Positions 32,277 to 40,569 of a stretch of 64,000 bases of DNA are shown here, one piece after another (positions within the stretch are counted from its first letter, which is position 1; each line of letters begins with the position of its first letter). The position numbers and the translations under genes are program-made. The stretch is from JACKCD01 sp041390905. Lineage in GTDB: Bacteria > Chloroflexota > Anaerolineae > Promineifilales > Promineifilaceae. The DNA is taken from the NCBI GenBank assembly GCA_041390905.1, contig JAWKPA010000015.1, forward strand, positions 310,001 through 374,000, given 5' to 3'. The notes below the pieces were generated by a model. The model was not told where the DNA came from, searched no databases, and was given only the letters and a program-made list of their open reading frames with translations.

Positions 32277-32819
32277 CTATGAAAACAGCTTTGTTGGCAG
32301 CCCATCAATACTCACGACGTTGTGCTTTTCCCAGTAATCCTGGATGCCGTCCGGGCCAAGGCTTTCGGCATGTTTTCGCAGGGTTTCGCGTTCCCCCTGG
32401 TAATCAAAAAATGGGACAGCAAAGCCACAGGAGGTTTGCACGCTTTCAATCTCCATGACGATGATTTGGCGTGCGCCCGGTTCGTCGGGGAAAAGCGCAA
32501 ACAGCTCATCCCATTCGGCATCGCGCCAATGAACGGCGCGGCCGGTTCCGTAGAGGCGGAGGATTAACGGCCGTTTCTCAAACCCACAAAACATGATCGT
32601 TAAACGGCCGTTTTCCGCCAAATGCGCCGCCGTCTCATTCCCACTCCCCGTCAAATTCAAATACGCCACCCGTTGGTTGCTCAAACAGCGAAACGAATCC
32701 ATTCCCTTCGGCGACAAATTAATCCGCCCCACCTCCGGCGCACTCGCCGTAAAAAAAATCTTCTGCTCCCCAATAAAATCCCGCAGCTTATCATTTAATT
32801 CAGAATAAAATTGAGCCAT
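32277..32819 (-). CDS. Pyridoxamine 5'-phosphate oxidase family protein
   Basis: A 180-residue flavin-binding split-barrel protein of the PPOX family. SEVGRINLSPKGMDSFRCL-like text, VAYLNLTGSGNETAAHLAEN and RLTIMFCGFEKRPLILRLYG are typical of the stand-alone members. These reduce or oxidise small molecules with FMN or F420; the substrate is unknown. Two AACGGCCGTT copies fall here within about 30 bases of each other (ENGR and KRPL). No operon partner is clear. Confidence 0.85.
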   Translation of the reverse strand: MAQFYSELNDKLRDFIGEQKIFFTASAPEVGRINLSPKGMDSFRCLSNQRVAYLNLTGSGNETAAHLAENGRLTIMFCGFEKRPLILRLYGTGRAVHWRDAEWDELFALFPDEPGARQIIVMEIESVQTSCGFAVPFFDYQGERETLRKHAESLGPDGIQDYWEKHNVVSIDGLPTKLFS

Positions 32820-32821
32820 TT

Positions 32822-32916
32822 TCAGTAACCAGTAATCAGTAACCAGTAACCAGTAATCAGTAATCAGTTGAACCTCGACTATTCACCGATTACTGATTAC
32901 TGATTACCGATTACCC
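32822..32916. repeat. Intergenic hairpin of CAGTAATCAGTAACCAGT units
   Basis: CAGTAACCAGTAATCAGTAA words (32822-32865) pair with TTACTGATTACTGATTACCG to 32916 around a loop containing CCTCGAC. It is the longest member of the GTAATC family and lies between leuA and the PPOX-family gene. Confidence 0.85.
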
Positions 32917-32923
32917 CGCATTC

Positions 32924-34570
32924 CTAACCCTTCTGCATCACTGCACTACTCTCCTCCCCCTCAGCCGCCATCATCTTATTCAGCGCACTCAAATACGCCC
33001 GCGCACTCGCCACCACAATATCCGTACTGGCCCCATGCCCACTAAACGAACGCACAATCGCCTGATTCGTCTGCGGGTTCACCCGATACGCATCCCCATT
33101 TTCCGGCTCAATCCGAATCGTCGCCTCCGCCACCGCGTCCAGCCCCTCCGTCACCGCGTTAATGGCAAACTCAATCAAACGCCCCGAACGGCCGATAATC
33201 CGACTAATCGCCTGATACACCGCATCCACCGGCCCCGTACCCAGCGCCGCATCCCGGTGTTCCACCCCATCCGGCCCCGTCAAACTCACCGAAGCCGTCG
33301 GAATACTCTGGTCACCACACGACACCTGAATCTGGTTCAGCTTCCAAATTTCCGGCGGCTGGTAAATCTCATCCGCAATCAACGCCTCAATATCCGCGTC
33401 CGTCACCACCTTCTTCTTGTCGGCCACCCGCTTAAACCGCTTAAACGCCGCCTGCACCTCATCCGGCTCCAAGTTATCATACCCCATCTCCTCCAGCCGC
33501 GTCCGAAACGCATGGCGACCCGAATGCTTACCCAGCACCAGCCGCGACGCATGAAGCCCAACTGTCTCCGGCCGCATAATCTCATACGTCTCCTGGTTCT
33601 TCAGCATCCCATCCTGGTGAATCCCCGCCTCATGGGCAAACGCATTTGCCCCCACAATCGCCTTGTTCGCCTGCACCAACATCCCCGTATAGGTGCTAAC
33701 CATGTGGCTCGTTCGCATCAACTGCGTTGTGTCAATGCTCGTTTCCACATCAAACACCTGCGGCCGGGTATACATCGCCATCACCACCTCTTCCAGCGAC
33801 GTGTTGCCAGCCCGCTCCCCAATCCCGTTGATCGTCACCTCAATCTGCCGCGCCCCGTTCAGCACCCCGGCCAGCGAATTCGCCGTCGCCATCCCCAAAT
33901 CATTATGGCAATGGGTAGACCAAACCACCTTGTCCGACCCCGGCGTATGCTCAATCAAATATTTAATCAAGCCACCATACTCATCCGGTGTCCTGTAACC
34001 AACCGTGTCGGGAATATTCAGCGTCGTCGCCCCCGCCTTAATCGCCTCCGTCAACACCTGCACCAAAAAATCAGGGTCAGAACGGCCGGCGTCTTCTGGC
34101 GAAAACTCCACATCATCACACAAACTGCGGGCAAACGAGACTGCCTTGATCACCTGGTCAATGCACTCTTCCCGGTCAATCTTTAGCTTGTGCTTCAGAT
34201 GAATATCGCTCGTCGCAAGAAACGTATGGATACGATGGCGGGGCGCAGCCTTTACCGCGTCATAGGCACGCTGAATGTCATCTGTGTTGGCGCGAGCAAG
34301 ACCCGCAATAACCATTGGCTGCCCATTTTTGCGCCCTTCAACAAGCGACCCCACCTCTTCTGCGATCCGGCGCACAGCCTCAAAGTCACCAAGCGAGGCG
34401 ATAGGAAAGCCTGCTTCGCACACATCCACCCCAAGACGAGAAAGCTGTTTGGCAATTTCAATTTTTTCCTCAACATTAAGCGTGGCCCCCGGCGATTGCT
34501 CCCCATCACGCAATGTCGTATCAAAAATGATAACTCGATCTTTCTGAATGTTTACACCATCTTCGTCCAT
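32924..34570 (-). CDS. leuA: 2-isopropylmalate synthase
   Basis: A 548-residue LeuA enzyme that condenses acetyl-CoA with 2-oxoisovalerate, the committed step of leucine synthesis. Motifs are TTLRDGEQSPGATL, HCHNDLGMATANSLAGV with metal ligands, NGIGERAGNTSLEEVVM and a C-terminal regulatory domain (about 400-520), where leucine normally binds. The length is that of the long form with leucine feedback. CGGAG precedes the ATG by about 9 bases. It contains no exact AACGGCCGTT, unlike most neighbours. Confidence 0.97.
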   Translation of the reverse strand: MDEDGVNIQKDRVIIFDTTLRDGEQSPGATLNVEEKIEIAKQLSRLGVDVCEAGFPIASLGDFEAVRRIAEEVGSLVEGRKNGQPMVIAGLARANTDDIQRAYDAVKAAPRHRIHTFLATSDIHLKHKLKIDREECIDQVIKAVSFARSLCDDVEFSPEDAGRSDPDFLVQVLTEAIKAGATTLNIPDTVGYRTPDEYGGLIKYLIEHTPGSDKVVWSTHCHNDLGMATANSLAGVLNGARQIEVTINGIGERAGNTSLEEVVMAMYTRPQVFDVETSIDTTQLMRTSHMVSTYTGMLVQANKAIVGANAFAHEAGIHQDGMLKNQETYEIMRPETVGLHASRLVLGKHSGRHAFRTRLEEMGYDNLEPDEVQAAFKRFKRVADKKKVVTDADIEALIADEIYQPPEIWKLNQIQVSCGDQSIPTASVSLTGPDGVEHRDAALGTGPVDAVYQAISRIIGRSGRLIEFAINAVTEGLDAVAEATIRIEPENGDAYRVNPQTNQAIVRSFSGHGASTDIVVASARAYLSALNKMMAAEGEESSAVMQKG

Positions 34571-34594
34571 CGTTTCTTACTCCGTTTTTTCCAG

Positions 34595-34661
34595 TAATCG
34601 GTGATCGGTAATCGGTAATCAGTGGATTCTACTGATTACCGATTACTGATTACCGATTACT
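34595..34661. repeat. Intergenic hairpin of GTAATCGGTGATC units
   Basis: GTAATCGGTGATCGGTAATC words pair with GATTACCGATTACTGATTAC; the loop is TGGATTCTAC-like. It belongs to the family of 10399 and 32822 and fills the gap between ilvC and leuA, reaching the last codons of ilvC. Confidence 0.85.
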
Positions 34662-35661
34662 CAACTTCTTTAGCGTGTAGCCACGGCATCATCGCTCGCA
34701 GCTCCTTGCCCACCTTTTCAATGTGGCTGCCCCGCGCCGCCTCACGTTGGGCGACAAAAGTAGGACGGCCGTTTTTGTTCTCATCAATCCAATCTTCCGC
34801 AAAACCACCCGACTGAATCGCCCCCAGCATCCGCTTCATCGCCTGGCGCGTCTCATCGGTAATAATTTGCGGCCCACCAATGTAGTCACCACGCTCCGCC
34901 GTGTCGCTCACGCTATAGCGCATATAGCTCAGACCACCCTGGTACATCAAGTCTACAATCAGCTTCAGCTCATGGAGACATTCAAAATAGGCGATTTCAG
35001 GCTGATAGCCTGCTTCCACCAGCGTGTTGAACGCACTTTCCACCAGCGCACTCACCCCACCACACAGCACCACCTGTTCACCGAATAGATCCGTTTCCGT
35101 TTCTTCGGTAAAAGTGGTTTCAATGATCCCGGCGCGGCCACAGCCAATCGCCTTGCCATAGGCCAATGCCTGCGCCAAAGCGTTGCCGCTGGCATCCTGA
35201 TGCACTGCCACCAAACCCGGCACGCCAGCCCCTTCGGTAAACACCTCGCGCACGCGGTGGCCGGGTGCCTTGGGCGCAATCATGCTCACGTCAATGTCGG
35301 CCGGCGGCACAATTTGCCCAAAGCGAATGTTGAAGCCGTGGCTAAACATCAGCGTTTTGCCGGGAGCCAGGTTGGGCTTTACGGCCTGCTGGTAAATGTC
35401 GCCCTGCATCGTGTCGGGGGTCAGCATCATGATGATGTCGGCGGCGGCGCAAGCGTCGAATGAACTCATCACTGTCAACCCATCAGCCTCAGCCTTTGGC
35501 CATGATTTGCTGCCCTCATACAGCCCAACCACCACATCCATGCCGGAATCCTTGAGGTTGAGCGAGTGGGCGTGTCCCTGGCTGCCGTACCCAAGCACGG
35601 CGATCTTCTTGCCTTCAAGAAGGCTAAGGTCTGCATCTTTGTCGTAATAAATTTTTGCCAT
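34657..35661 (-). CDS. ilvC: Ketol-acid reductoisomerase
   Basis: A 334-residue class I KARI that isomerises and reduces acetolactate or acetohydroxybutyrate with NADPH. The N-terminal Rossmann domain has AVLGYGSQGHAHSLNLKDSG and the C-terminal helical knot has ETDLFGEQVVLCGG and MYQGGLSYMRYSVSDTAE, with the metal-binding acids. Length matches the bacterial class I form. AAAGGATT precedes the ATG. It is the third enzyme gene after the ilvB attenuator and is separated from ilvN by a 244-base gap with a repeat. Confidence 0.97.
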   Translation of the reverse strand: MAKIYYDKDADLSLLEGKKIAVLGYGSQGHAHSLNLKDSGMDVVVGLYEGSKSWPKAEADGLTVMSSFDACAAADIIMMLTPDTMQGDIYQQAVKPNLAPGKTLMFSHGFNIRFGQIVPPADIDVSMIAPKAPGHRVREVFTEGAGVPGLVAVHQDASGNALAQALAYGKAIGCGRAGIIETTFTEETETDLFGEQVVLCGGVSALVESAFNTLVEAGYQPEIAYFECLHELKLIVDLMYQGGLSYMRYSVSDTAERGDYIGGPQIITDETRQAMKRMLGAIQSGGFAEDWIDENKNGRPTFVAQREAARGSHIEKVGKELRAMMPWLHAKEVE

Positions 35662-35807
35662 AATCCTTTTTCTTTCCCTAATAATATGAATTTGGTAACT
35701 CTGCAGGTGTCATACCTGCCCAAGCGGGAACGACACCTTATTCCTGACAAAATATATCAGAAAGTGGCTGGTAACGGGACTAGACACTTTCTGCTGTTTG
35801 CCGATTT

Positions 35808-35860
35808 AGAAGTTCAACTTCTCAGAAGAAGTTGAACTTCTAAGACGAAGTTGAACTTCT
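35808..35860. repeat. AGAAGTTCAACTTCT element, copy 6 with third arm
   Basis: Arms at 35808-35822 and 35827-35841 match the other copies, and a third arm GAAGTTGAACTTCT follows at 35847-35860. It lies in the 244-base gap between ilvN and ilvC; the rest of that gap shows no gene. Confidence 0.9.
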
Positions 35861-35905
35861 TCCCTTCTTACGTACCTTGTTTAGCTTGCGTTCTGTGTGG
35901 CTGTT

Positions 35906-36463
35906 TTAATCGCCAGCAAGGTGGTGGCCGTTGGTGTAATAATCTTCTTCATCGGCATCGGCCCAGCGAGTATAGCGTTTGCCTTCGTTGATGCCGCGCA
36001 TCATAGCCACATGGCCGGTGCGGACAATTTCCAGAATGCCAACGGGGCGCAGCAGTTCGATAAGACTGTCAACCCGCGATTCGTCAGCGGTAAGCTGGAC
36101 GATCATCGCGTCTGCTTTCACATCCACTACCTCGGCGCGGAAAATGTTGACCAGGCTGAGAACCTCGCCGCGCTTGTCAGGCGAGGCGCTCACCTTGATC
36201 AAAGCCAACTCGCGTAAAATGGCTTCCTGGCCGGTTACATCTTGCACGTCAATGACGTTGACCAGTTTGTATAGATTGGCTTCTACCTTGCGAGCATCGG
36301 CTTGGTTGCTGTCTACTACAATAGTCATCCGCGAAACGTCGGGATCTTCGGTGCGCCCCACGTTGAGAGAGTCTATGTTAAAGTTGCGGCGGCGGAAAAG
36401 CGAGGCAACACGGTTTAGAACGCCGGGTCTGTTTTCTACAATTGCGATAAGTGTTTGTCTCAT
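35906..36463 (-). CDS. ilvN: Acetolactate synthase small regulatory subunit
   Basis: A 185-residue regulatory subunit of acetohydroxyacid synthase. The N-terminal ACT domain (about 3-75: IVENRPGVLNRVASLFRRRN, then DSLNVGRTEDPDVSRMTIVV) binds valine for feedback inhibition. The C-terminal part (about 80-160) is the usual second domain. The first gene of the pair, ilvB, ends 20 bases upstream, so both subunits come from the same attenuated transcript. Confidence 0.95.
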   Translation of the reverse strand: MRQTLIAIVENRPGVLNRVASLFRRRNFNIDSLNVGRTEDPDVSRMTIVVDSNQADARKVEANLYKLVNVIDVQDVTGQEAILRELALIKVSASPDKRGEVLSLVNIFRAEVVDVKADAMIVQLTADESRVDSLIELLRPVGILEIVRTGHVAMMRGINEGKRYTRWADADEEDYYTNGHHLAGD

Positions 36464-36482
36464 TTGTCATTCCTCCCAAAGA

Positions 36483-38186
36483 TTAGTCGCCGCTTTGACG
36501 GCGGATGGGGCGACGCAGCATGTCGTCCAGGTCGGCGCCGGCCGGAACCATGGGGAACACAGCCTCTTCCATTTCCACAACGAACTCCAGCAGCACCGGG
36601 CCGTTGATGCTGTTGGCATAAGCCACAGCCTCGGTTACAGCTTCCCGCTTGGTGATGCGGCGAGCAGGGATGCCATAGGCATCGGCTAACTTAACAAAGT
36701 CAGGGCTGAGCATTTTGACGCCGGAGTACCGTTTGTCAAAGAAGAACTCTTGCCACTGGCGCACCATGCCCAGGTAGCCATTGTTGAGGATAACAATTTT
36801 GACGTTGGCACCTTCCTGAACGGCCGTTGCCAGCTCCGCCTGCGTCATCTGAAAACCACCATCCCCCACAATCGCCCAAATCGCCTTGTCCGGGTGGGCA
36901 AACCACGCCCCAATAGCCGACGGCAGCCCAAACCCCATCGTTCCCGCACCGCCAGACGTAATCCAGCGGAACGGCTGTTCCATATGATAATATTGCGCCG
37001 TCCACATTTGGTGCTGTCCTACGTCGGTGGTCACAATGGCGTTGCCGCTTGTTGATTCCCACAAATCACGCACCACGTGTGACGCATACAGCAGCCCATC
37101 ATCCGGCCAGGCCATGATGTCACGCTTTTCTGTATCGTTGCGCCACTCGGCAATTTTGTCCAGCCACTCCTCATGATCCATCGGATCAACCATGGGCGTC
37201 AGGTCGCCCAGCACAGTGCGCAGGTCGCCCAGCAGCGGCGCATCTACATGGACATTTTTGTGAACTTCAGATGGGTCAATTTCAACGTGGATTTTGCGGG
37301 CGCGGGGGGCATAAGTCCGCAAATTGCCCGTCACCCGGTCGTCAAAGCGCATCCCAAACGCCAGCAGCAGGTCGGAACCCTGAATCGCGTTGTTGCAATA
37401 CGCCTCGCCGTGCATCCCCATCATTCCCAGGCTTAGCGGGTGGGAAGCGGGCAGCCCGCCCAGCCCCAGCAGGGTCATGGCAACGGGGGTTTGAGTTTTT
37501 TCGGCGAACTCGCGCAGTTCCTTCATGGCACCCGACTGCAGCACACCTTGCCCGGCCAAAATAACCGGCCGTTCGGCCTGGGCAATCAGCCTGGCTGCCT
37601 GCTCCAAATCTTTCTTGGGGGCGCGTCTGGGGGGACGATACCCAGGCAGGTTGATTTTTTCCGGGTAGATAAACTCGGTTTTGTCAATTTGGGCGTTTTT
37701 GCAGATGTCAATGAGGACAGGCCCCGGCCGGCCGCTGCGGGCAATGTGAAACGCCTCACGCACCACACGGGCAACCTCATCGGCACTGGAGACCAGGTAA
37801 TTGTGCTTGGTGATGGGCATGGTCACACCCGTCACATCCGTTTCCTGAAAAGCATCGCCACCAATGGCGGAGATGGGAACTTGCCCGGTAATGCATACAA
37901 TCGGCACGGAGTCCATCATGGCGGTGGCTAGTCCGGTGACCAGGTTAGTGGCACCAGGGCCAGACGTGGCAATGGCAACGCCAACCTTGCCCGTGGCGCG
38001 GGCGTAGCCGTCGGCCATGTGGGTAGCTCCTTGTTCATGGCGCACCAGCACATGGTGAATATCATAATTGAGCATCGCATCGTAGGCAGGCATGATGGCT
38101 CCGCCAGGGTAGCCAAAAACCACTTTGACTCCTTCACGAACGAGGCATTCCCACATAATCTCTGCACCCGTTTTAATCTCACTCAT
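36483..38186 (-). CDS. ilvB: Acetolactate synthase large catalytic subunit
   Basis: A 567-residue thiamine-diphosphate enzyme that makes acetolactate (valine/leucine) and acetohydroxybutyrate (isoleucine). It has VVFGYPGGAIMPAYD, the catalytic Glu in VRHEQGATHMADGYARATGK, and the ThDP motif GDGGFQMTQAELATAV ending NNGYLGMVRQW. ATG 38186 follows AAGGAG at a distance of about 12 bases. It is preceded by the leader region 38187-38621 with a leader peptide and two terminators, so its expression should respond to charged Leu/Val/Ile tRNA. Confidence 0.97.
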   Translation of the reverse strand: MSEIKTGAEIMWECLVREGVKVVFGYPGGAIMPAYDAMLNYDIHHVLVRHEQGATHMADGYARATGKVGVAIATSGPGATNLVTGLATAMMDSVPIVCITGQVPISAIGGDAFQETDVTGVTMPITKHNYLVSSADEVARVVREAFHIARSGRPGPVLIDICKNAQIDKTEFIYPEKINLPGYRPPRRAPKKDLEQAARLIAQAERPVILAGQGVLQSGAMKELREFAEKTQTPVAMTLLGLGGLPASHPLSLGMMGMHGEAYCNNAIQGSDLLLAFGMRFDDRVTGNLRTYAPRARKIHVEIDPSEVHKNVHVDAPLLGDLRTVLGDLTPMVDPMDHEEWLDKIAEWRNDTEKRDIMAWPDDGLLYASHVVRDLWESTSGNAIVTTDVGQHQMWTAQYYHMEQPFRWITSGGAGTMGFGLPSAIGAWFAHPDKAIWAIVGDGGFQMTQAELATAVQEGANVKIVILNNGYLGMVRQWQEFFFDKRYSGVKMLSPDFVKLADAYGIPARRITKREAVTEAVAYANSINGPVLLEFVVEMEEAVFPMVPAGADLDDMLRRPIRRQSGD

Positions 38187-38240
38187 AATCTTTCTTGCTC
38201 CTTGGCATAGCAATTAACTCCTGAAAAGAGTTCGGCAAAT

Positions 38241-38277
38241 AAAAAGGGCAGAAAACAATTTGTCTTGTCTTCTGCCC
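38241..38277 (-). terminator. Second intrinsic terminator in the ilvB leader
   Basis: On the minus strand GGGCAGAA pairs with TTCTGCCC across a 16-base loop and is followed at once by five T and then ATTT. It is 55 bases upstream of the ilvB start. With the terminator at 38433 it gives two stop points in series in the same leader. Confidence 0.8.
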
Positions 38278-38432
38278 TCAATACACAGGGATGGGTATGG
38301 GTTTGTTGGGGGTTGATGGGGTGGGAAGGGATTATGGCGCATGGAGACGCAAAACGGCCGTTTTGCCCACCCGCTGTCATCCTGTTCATTCCCTGGAAGA
38401 AAAACTTGTTCATTCGCTACATCTGCCCAAAC

Positions 38433-38458
38433 AAAAAAACCGCCCTGTTGGGCGGTTT
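38433..38458 (-). terminator. Attenuator terminator of the ilvB leader, with overlapping antiterminator
   Basis: On the minus strand AAACCGCCC, loop AACA, GGGCGGTTT and a run of T make a textbook intrinsic terminator. The sequence CCCAACA (38452-38446), which spans half of its 5' arm and the loop, is exactly complementary to TGTTGGG (38501-38495) upstream. That upstream strand covers the last codons of the leader peptide. Pairing of the two would block the terminator. Confidence 0.85.
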
Positions 38459-38491
38459 GTGTGCATTTTATTCAATCAGCATCCATTTCGT

Positions 38492-38581
38492 TTACCCAAC
38501 ACTCATTGCATCCTTATGGTTAATAATAAGGACGAGGACAAGAAGGTTGAGAAGGAGAACAGATACAAAAAACTCGTTCAT
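38492..38581 (-). CDS. Ile/Val/Leu-rich leader peptide (ilv attenuator)
   Basis: A 29-codon open frame, ATG 38581 to TAA 38494-38492. It begins MNEFFVSV, continues LLLNLLVLVLII and ends NHKDAMSVG. Thirteen of the fifteen residues from positions 6 to 20 are Val, Leu or Ile. This is the composition of leader peptides that control ilv operons by ribosome stalling, as in Escherichia coli ilvGMEDA. The promoter's -10 box ends 12 bases before the ATG and no Shine-Dalgarno is seen, so the transcript is probably leaderless or nearly so. The last codons GTT GGG TAA contain the antiterminator strand, so a ribosome finishing the peptide would mask it and allow termination. Confidence 0.82.
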   Translation of the reverse strand: MNEFFVSVLLLNLLVLVLIINHKDAMSVG

Positions 38582-38592
38582 TACAGACAACA

Positions 38593-38621
38593 ATAGTAAC
38601 CTTACGCTTGATTCGCGTCAA
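38593..38621 (-). promoter_or_regulatory. Sigma-70-type promoter of the ilvB operon
   Basis: On the minus strand TTGACG (38621-38616), a 17-base spacer and TACTAT (38598-38593). The predicted start of transcription is 38588-38581, at or just before the leader-peptide ATG. No other promoter this strong is seen in the 700-base gap. Confidence 0.75.
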
Positions 38622-38729
38622 GTAGTATAAAGAGTCTCTCCAGTTTCGGCCATGTACATTGTTAACAAGAAGAAGCAGGCTTTTTTAGGCAGTTTGCCTA
38701 ACCCAATTTTGCCGTGGTCGGTAAAAGCC

Positions 38730-38759
38730 AAAAAGGACGGTTCTGAAACCGCCCTTTTT
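38730..38759 (-). terminator. Bidirectional-looking terminator after the PucR-like gene
   Basis: Minus strand: AAAAAGGGCGGTTT, a 2-4 base loop, AACCGTCCTTTTT. It has one internal mismatch and works on paper in both directions. It ends transcription from the PucR-like gene before the ilvB promoter region. Most of the gap 38187-38892 is thus explained by the leader, the promoter and this terminator. Confidence 0.8.
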
Positions 38760-38892
38760 GATTCCCACTATTTCCCACTGAACCGCGCACTTCAGCGCAA
38801 GCCTTTAATAGTATAGGAAATTACAGGGGGTAAATCTACAGACAACTTGTTAGAATAAAACAGCTATCTTTTGTGTGAACTGTACAACAAGT

Positions 38893-40545
38893 CTACCCCT
38901 TGGGACGCAGTTGCCAGAATTTAAGTGCCAGGTGCAGTGCTAACCGCATTTCCGCCCGGTCTAAATCATGTCCCGTTAACTCTTGAATGCGTTCTAACCG
39001 ATAAAGCAGGGTGTTGCGATGGACATACAGTGCTTCGGCCGTTTTGCTAACGTTGCCATGATGGACAAAATAGGCATCAATGGTCTCAATCAAGCTTCCC
39101 TTGTGCTGCTCATCATAAGCAACCAGCGGGCCAATGACCTGCTGATTAAATTTTTTTACTGAATCATGATCTTCCAAATCCCGCAGCAAGTTATAGATGC
39201 CCAGGCTGCTGTACTCCACAACCTGGTTGATGAGCCTGAGCCGTTGCCCCAACTGCATGGCCTGCAACGCTTCACTGTAAACGCGGGGCCAATCGGTGAG
39301 AGCGAGAGCGGGGCCACTTATACCACCTGTGATTTTGGCATTAGGATATTCGGCTTCAATTTGTTCGCGGATGCGGCGGGTCAGAGTGTGGACGCTTTCG
39401 GTGTCGTCGCTGCTTTTCAAAGCCTGGAAAATGCAGACGTGGCGGCCGCCATAAATGTAGACTAGCGCGGCGCGGGTGTGGTTGGTTAACAGCCAGTTGA
39501 TGGTGGTTTCCAGGCGGCGCAGCGAGGGGGCGTCGGCATTGGCCCAGTTGAGGGTGATGATCATATGGGGCTGTTTGGTGTCGTGATCCAGCCGCCCTTC
39601 CAGCCGTTCAATTTCCTGTGCTGACATGGAGCCGTTAAGCAGCCCTTCCAGAAAGCTGCCACGTAGCTCTTTTTTGGCTTCGCTCACGGCTTTGGCTTTT
39701 GCCATTTCCAGGGCGCAGGCGGCGGCACCGTATTCGGCAACGAGGTTGTCAAGCTGGTCAAGTTCGTCGGCCGGCCCCACGATGGAAAGGTAGCCCCGTG
39801 CCCGGTCGCCGGAAATGATGGGGCTGACCAGCCGCGCGTAGTTGTCAATGGATTCGATTGCTTGCCAATAGCTTTGCTGCCGTGCCTTGGCGGCTGCTTT
39901 GCGGTTGCGCAAGATTGGCGGCAGCTCTTCCCGATTGGTGAGTGATTTCTCCAGGAGCTTGCTATCAATGCTGTCATTGTTGATCCCGCTCTTGGCTTGA
40001 ATGTCTAGCCGTTTGTCTTGAACAACCACAATCTTGCCCGTTTGTTTTGCCATGACATCGGTCATGGCACGAAGCCCCTGCCCTTCGCGTGACATTTCGG
40101 CAAGCTGGCGATAGAGCTGCATGGTGCGCTGGGCGGTGGCAGTTTGCCTGTCATGAAGTAGGCCAACAATGTCTTGATGGACAGTGCGCGGGGTGGTCTC
40201 GGCCGAAACAAGCAGCAAGGGTAGGTTGAGGTCGTAGGCGTTTGAGTTTAGTTCGAGGGAGATGGGGGCAAATAAAATGAGACCGGTGACGTGTTGGGTG
40301 GCAAATTGGCGCAGGTATTGTTTGAATTGGCTTTCACCAACGGCCGTTTGTAAATGCGCTGGAATGATTACCAAATCCCCCGTTTGCACCTGTTCAGGCA
40401 AATCATCCCACTGCGTTATAATCACGACCCAATCCACACTGCGTCGTGCCTGGTCAGCTTTTCCCCCCAGCTGCGTATTCGATGGGAGCGAAAGCCGCAA
40501 AACGTCCCCTATACTTATTTCTGCCGGTATCATCATTCTATTCAT
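38893..40545 (-). CDS. PucR/CdaR-type transcriptional regulator
   Basis: A 550-residue regulator. The N-terminal 110 residues resemble the PucR purine-sensing-type domain (IGDVLRLSLPSNTQL, then WVVIITQWDDLPEQ). The middle has a GGDEF-like degenerate region common in this family. The C-terminal 70 residues (YFVHHGNVSKTAEALYVHRN) form the PucR helix-turn-helix. Such proteins regulate purine, sugar-diacid or amino acid catabolism. It sits between the ilvB operon and the two-component genes, but a target cannot be assigned. It contains one AACGGCCGTT. Confidence 0.85.
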   Translation of the reverse strand: MNRMMIPAEISIGDVLRLSLPSNTQLGGKADQARRSVDWVVIITQWDDLPEQVQTGDLVIIPAHLQTAVGESQFKQYLRQFATQHVTGLILFAPISLELNSNAYDLNLPLLLVSAETTPRTVHQDIVGLLHDRQTATAQRTMQLYRQLAEMSREGQGLRAMTDVMAKQTGKIVVVQDKRLDIQAKSGINNDSIDSKLLEKSLTNREELPPILRNRKAAAKARQQSYWQAIESIDNYARLVSPIISGDRARGYLSIVGPADELDQLDNLVAEYGAAACALEMAKAKAVSEAKKELRGSFLEGLLNGSMSAQEIERLEGRLDHDTKQPHMIITLNWANADAPSLRRLETTINWLLTNHTRAALVYIYGGRHVCIFQALKSSDDTESVHTLTRRIREQIEAEYPNAKITGGISGPALALTDWPRVYSEALQAMQLGQRLRLINQVVEYSSLGIYNLLRDLEDHDSVKKFNQQVIGPLVAYDEQHKGSLIETIDAYFVHHGNVSKTAEALYVHRNTLLYRLERIQELTGHDLDRAEMRLALHLALKFWQLRPKG

Positions 40546-40569
40546 GAGGGTATTATCTTACATTTAAGA

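Noticed and set aside
32822..32916. CRISPR array suggested by short direct repeats
   Set aside because: The units are 6-10 bases with no unique spacers, and they form one inverted repeat; no cas gene is nearby.
33035..34186. A 383-codon open frame on the plus strand across leuA
   Set aside because: It is antisense to leuA and its translation is dominated by Arg, His and Pro, typical of a shadow frame.
38187..38625. T-box riboswitch as the explanation of the ilvB leader
   Set aside because: I found no T-box core and no specifier loop pattern, whereas the Leu/Val/Ile-rich peptide and the overlapping antiterminator explain the leader well.
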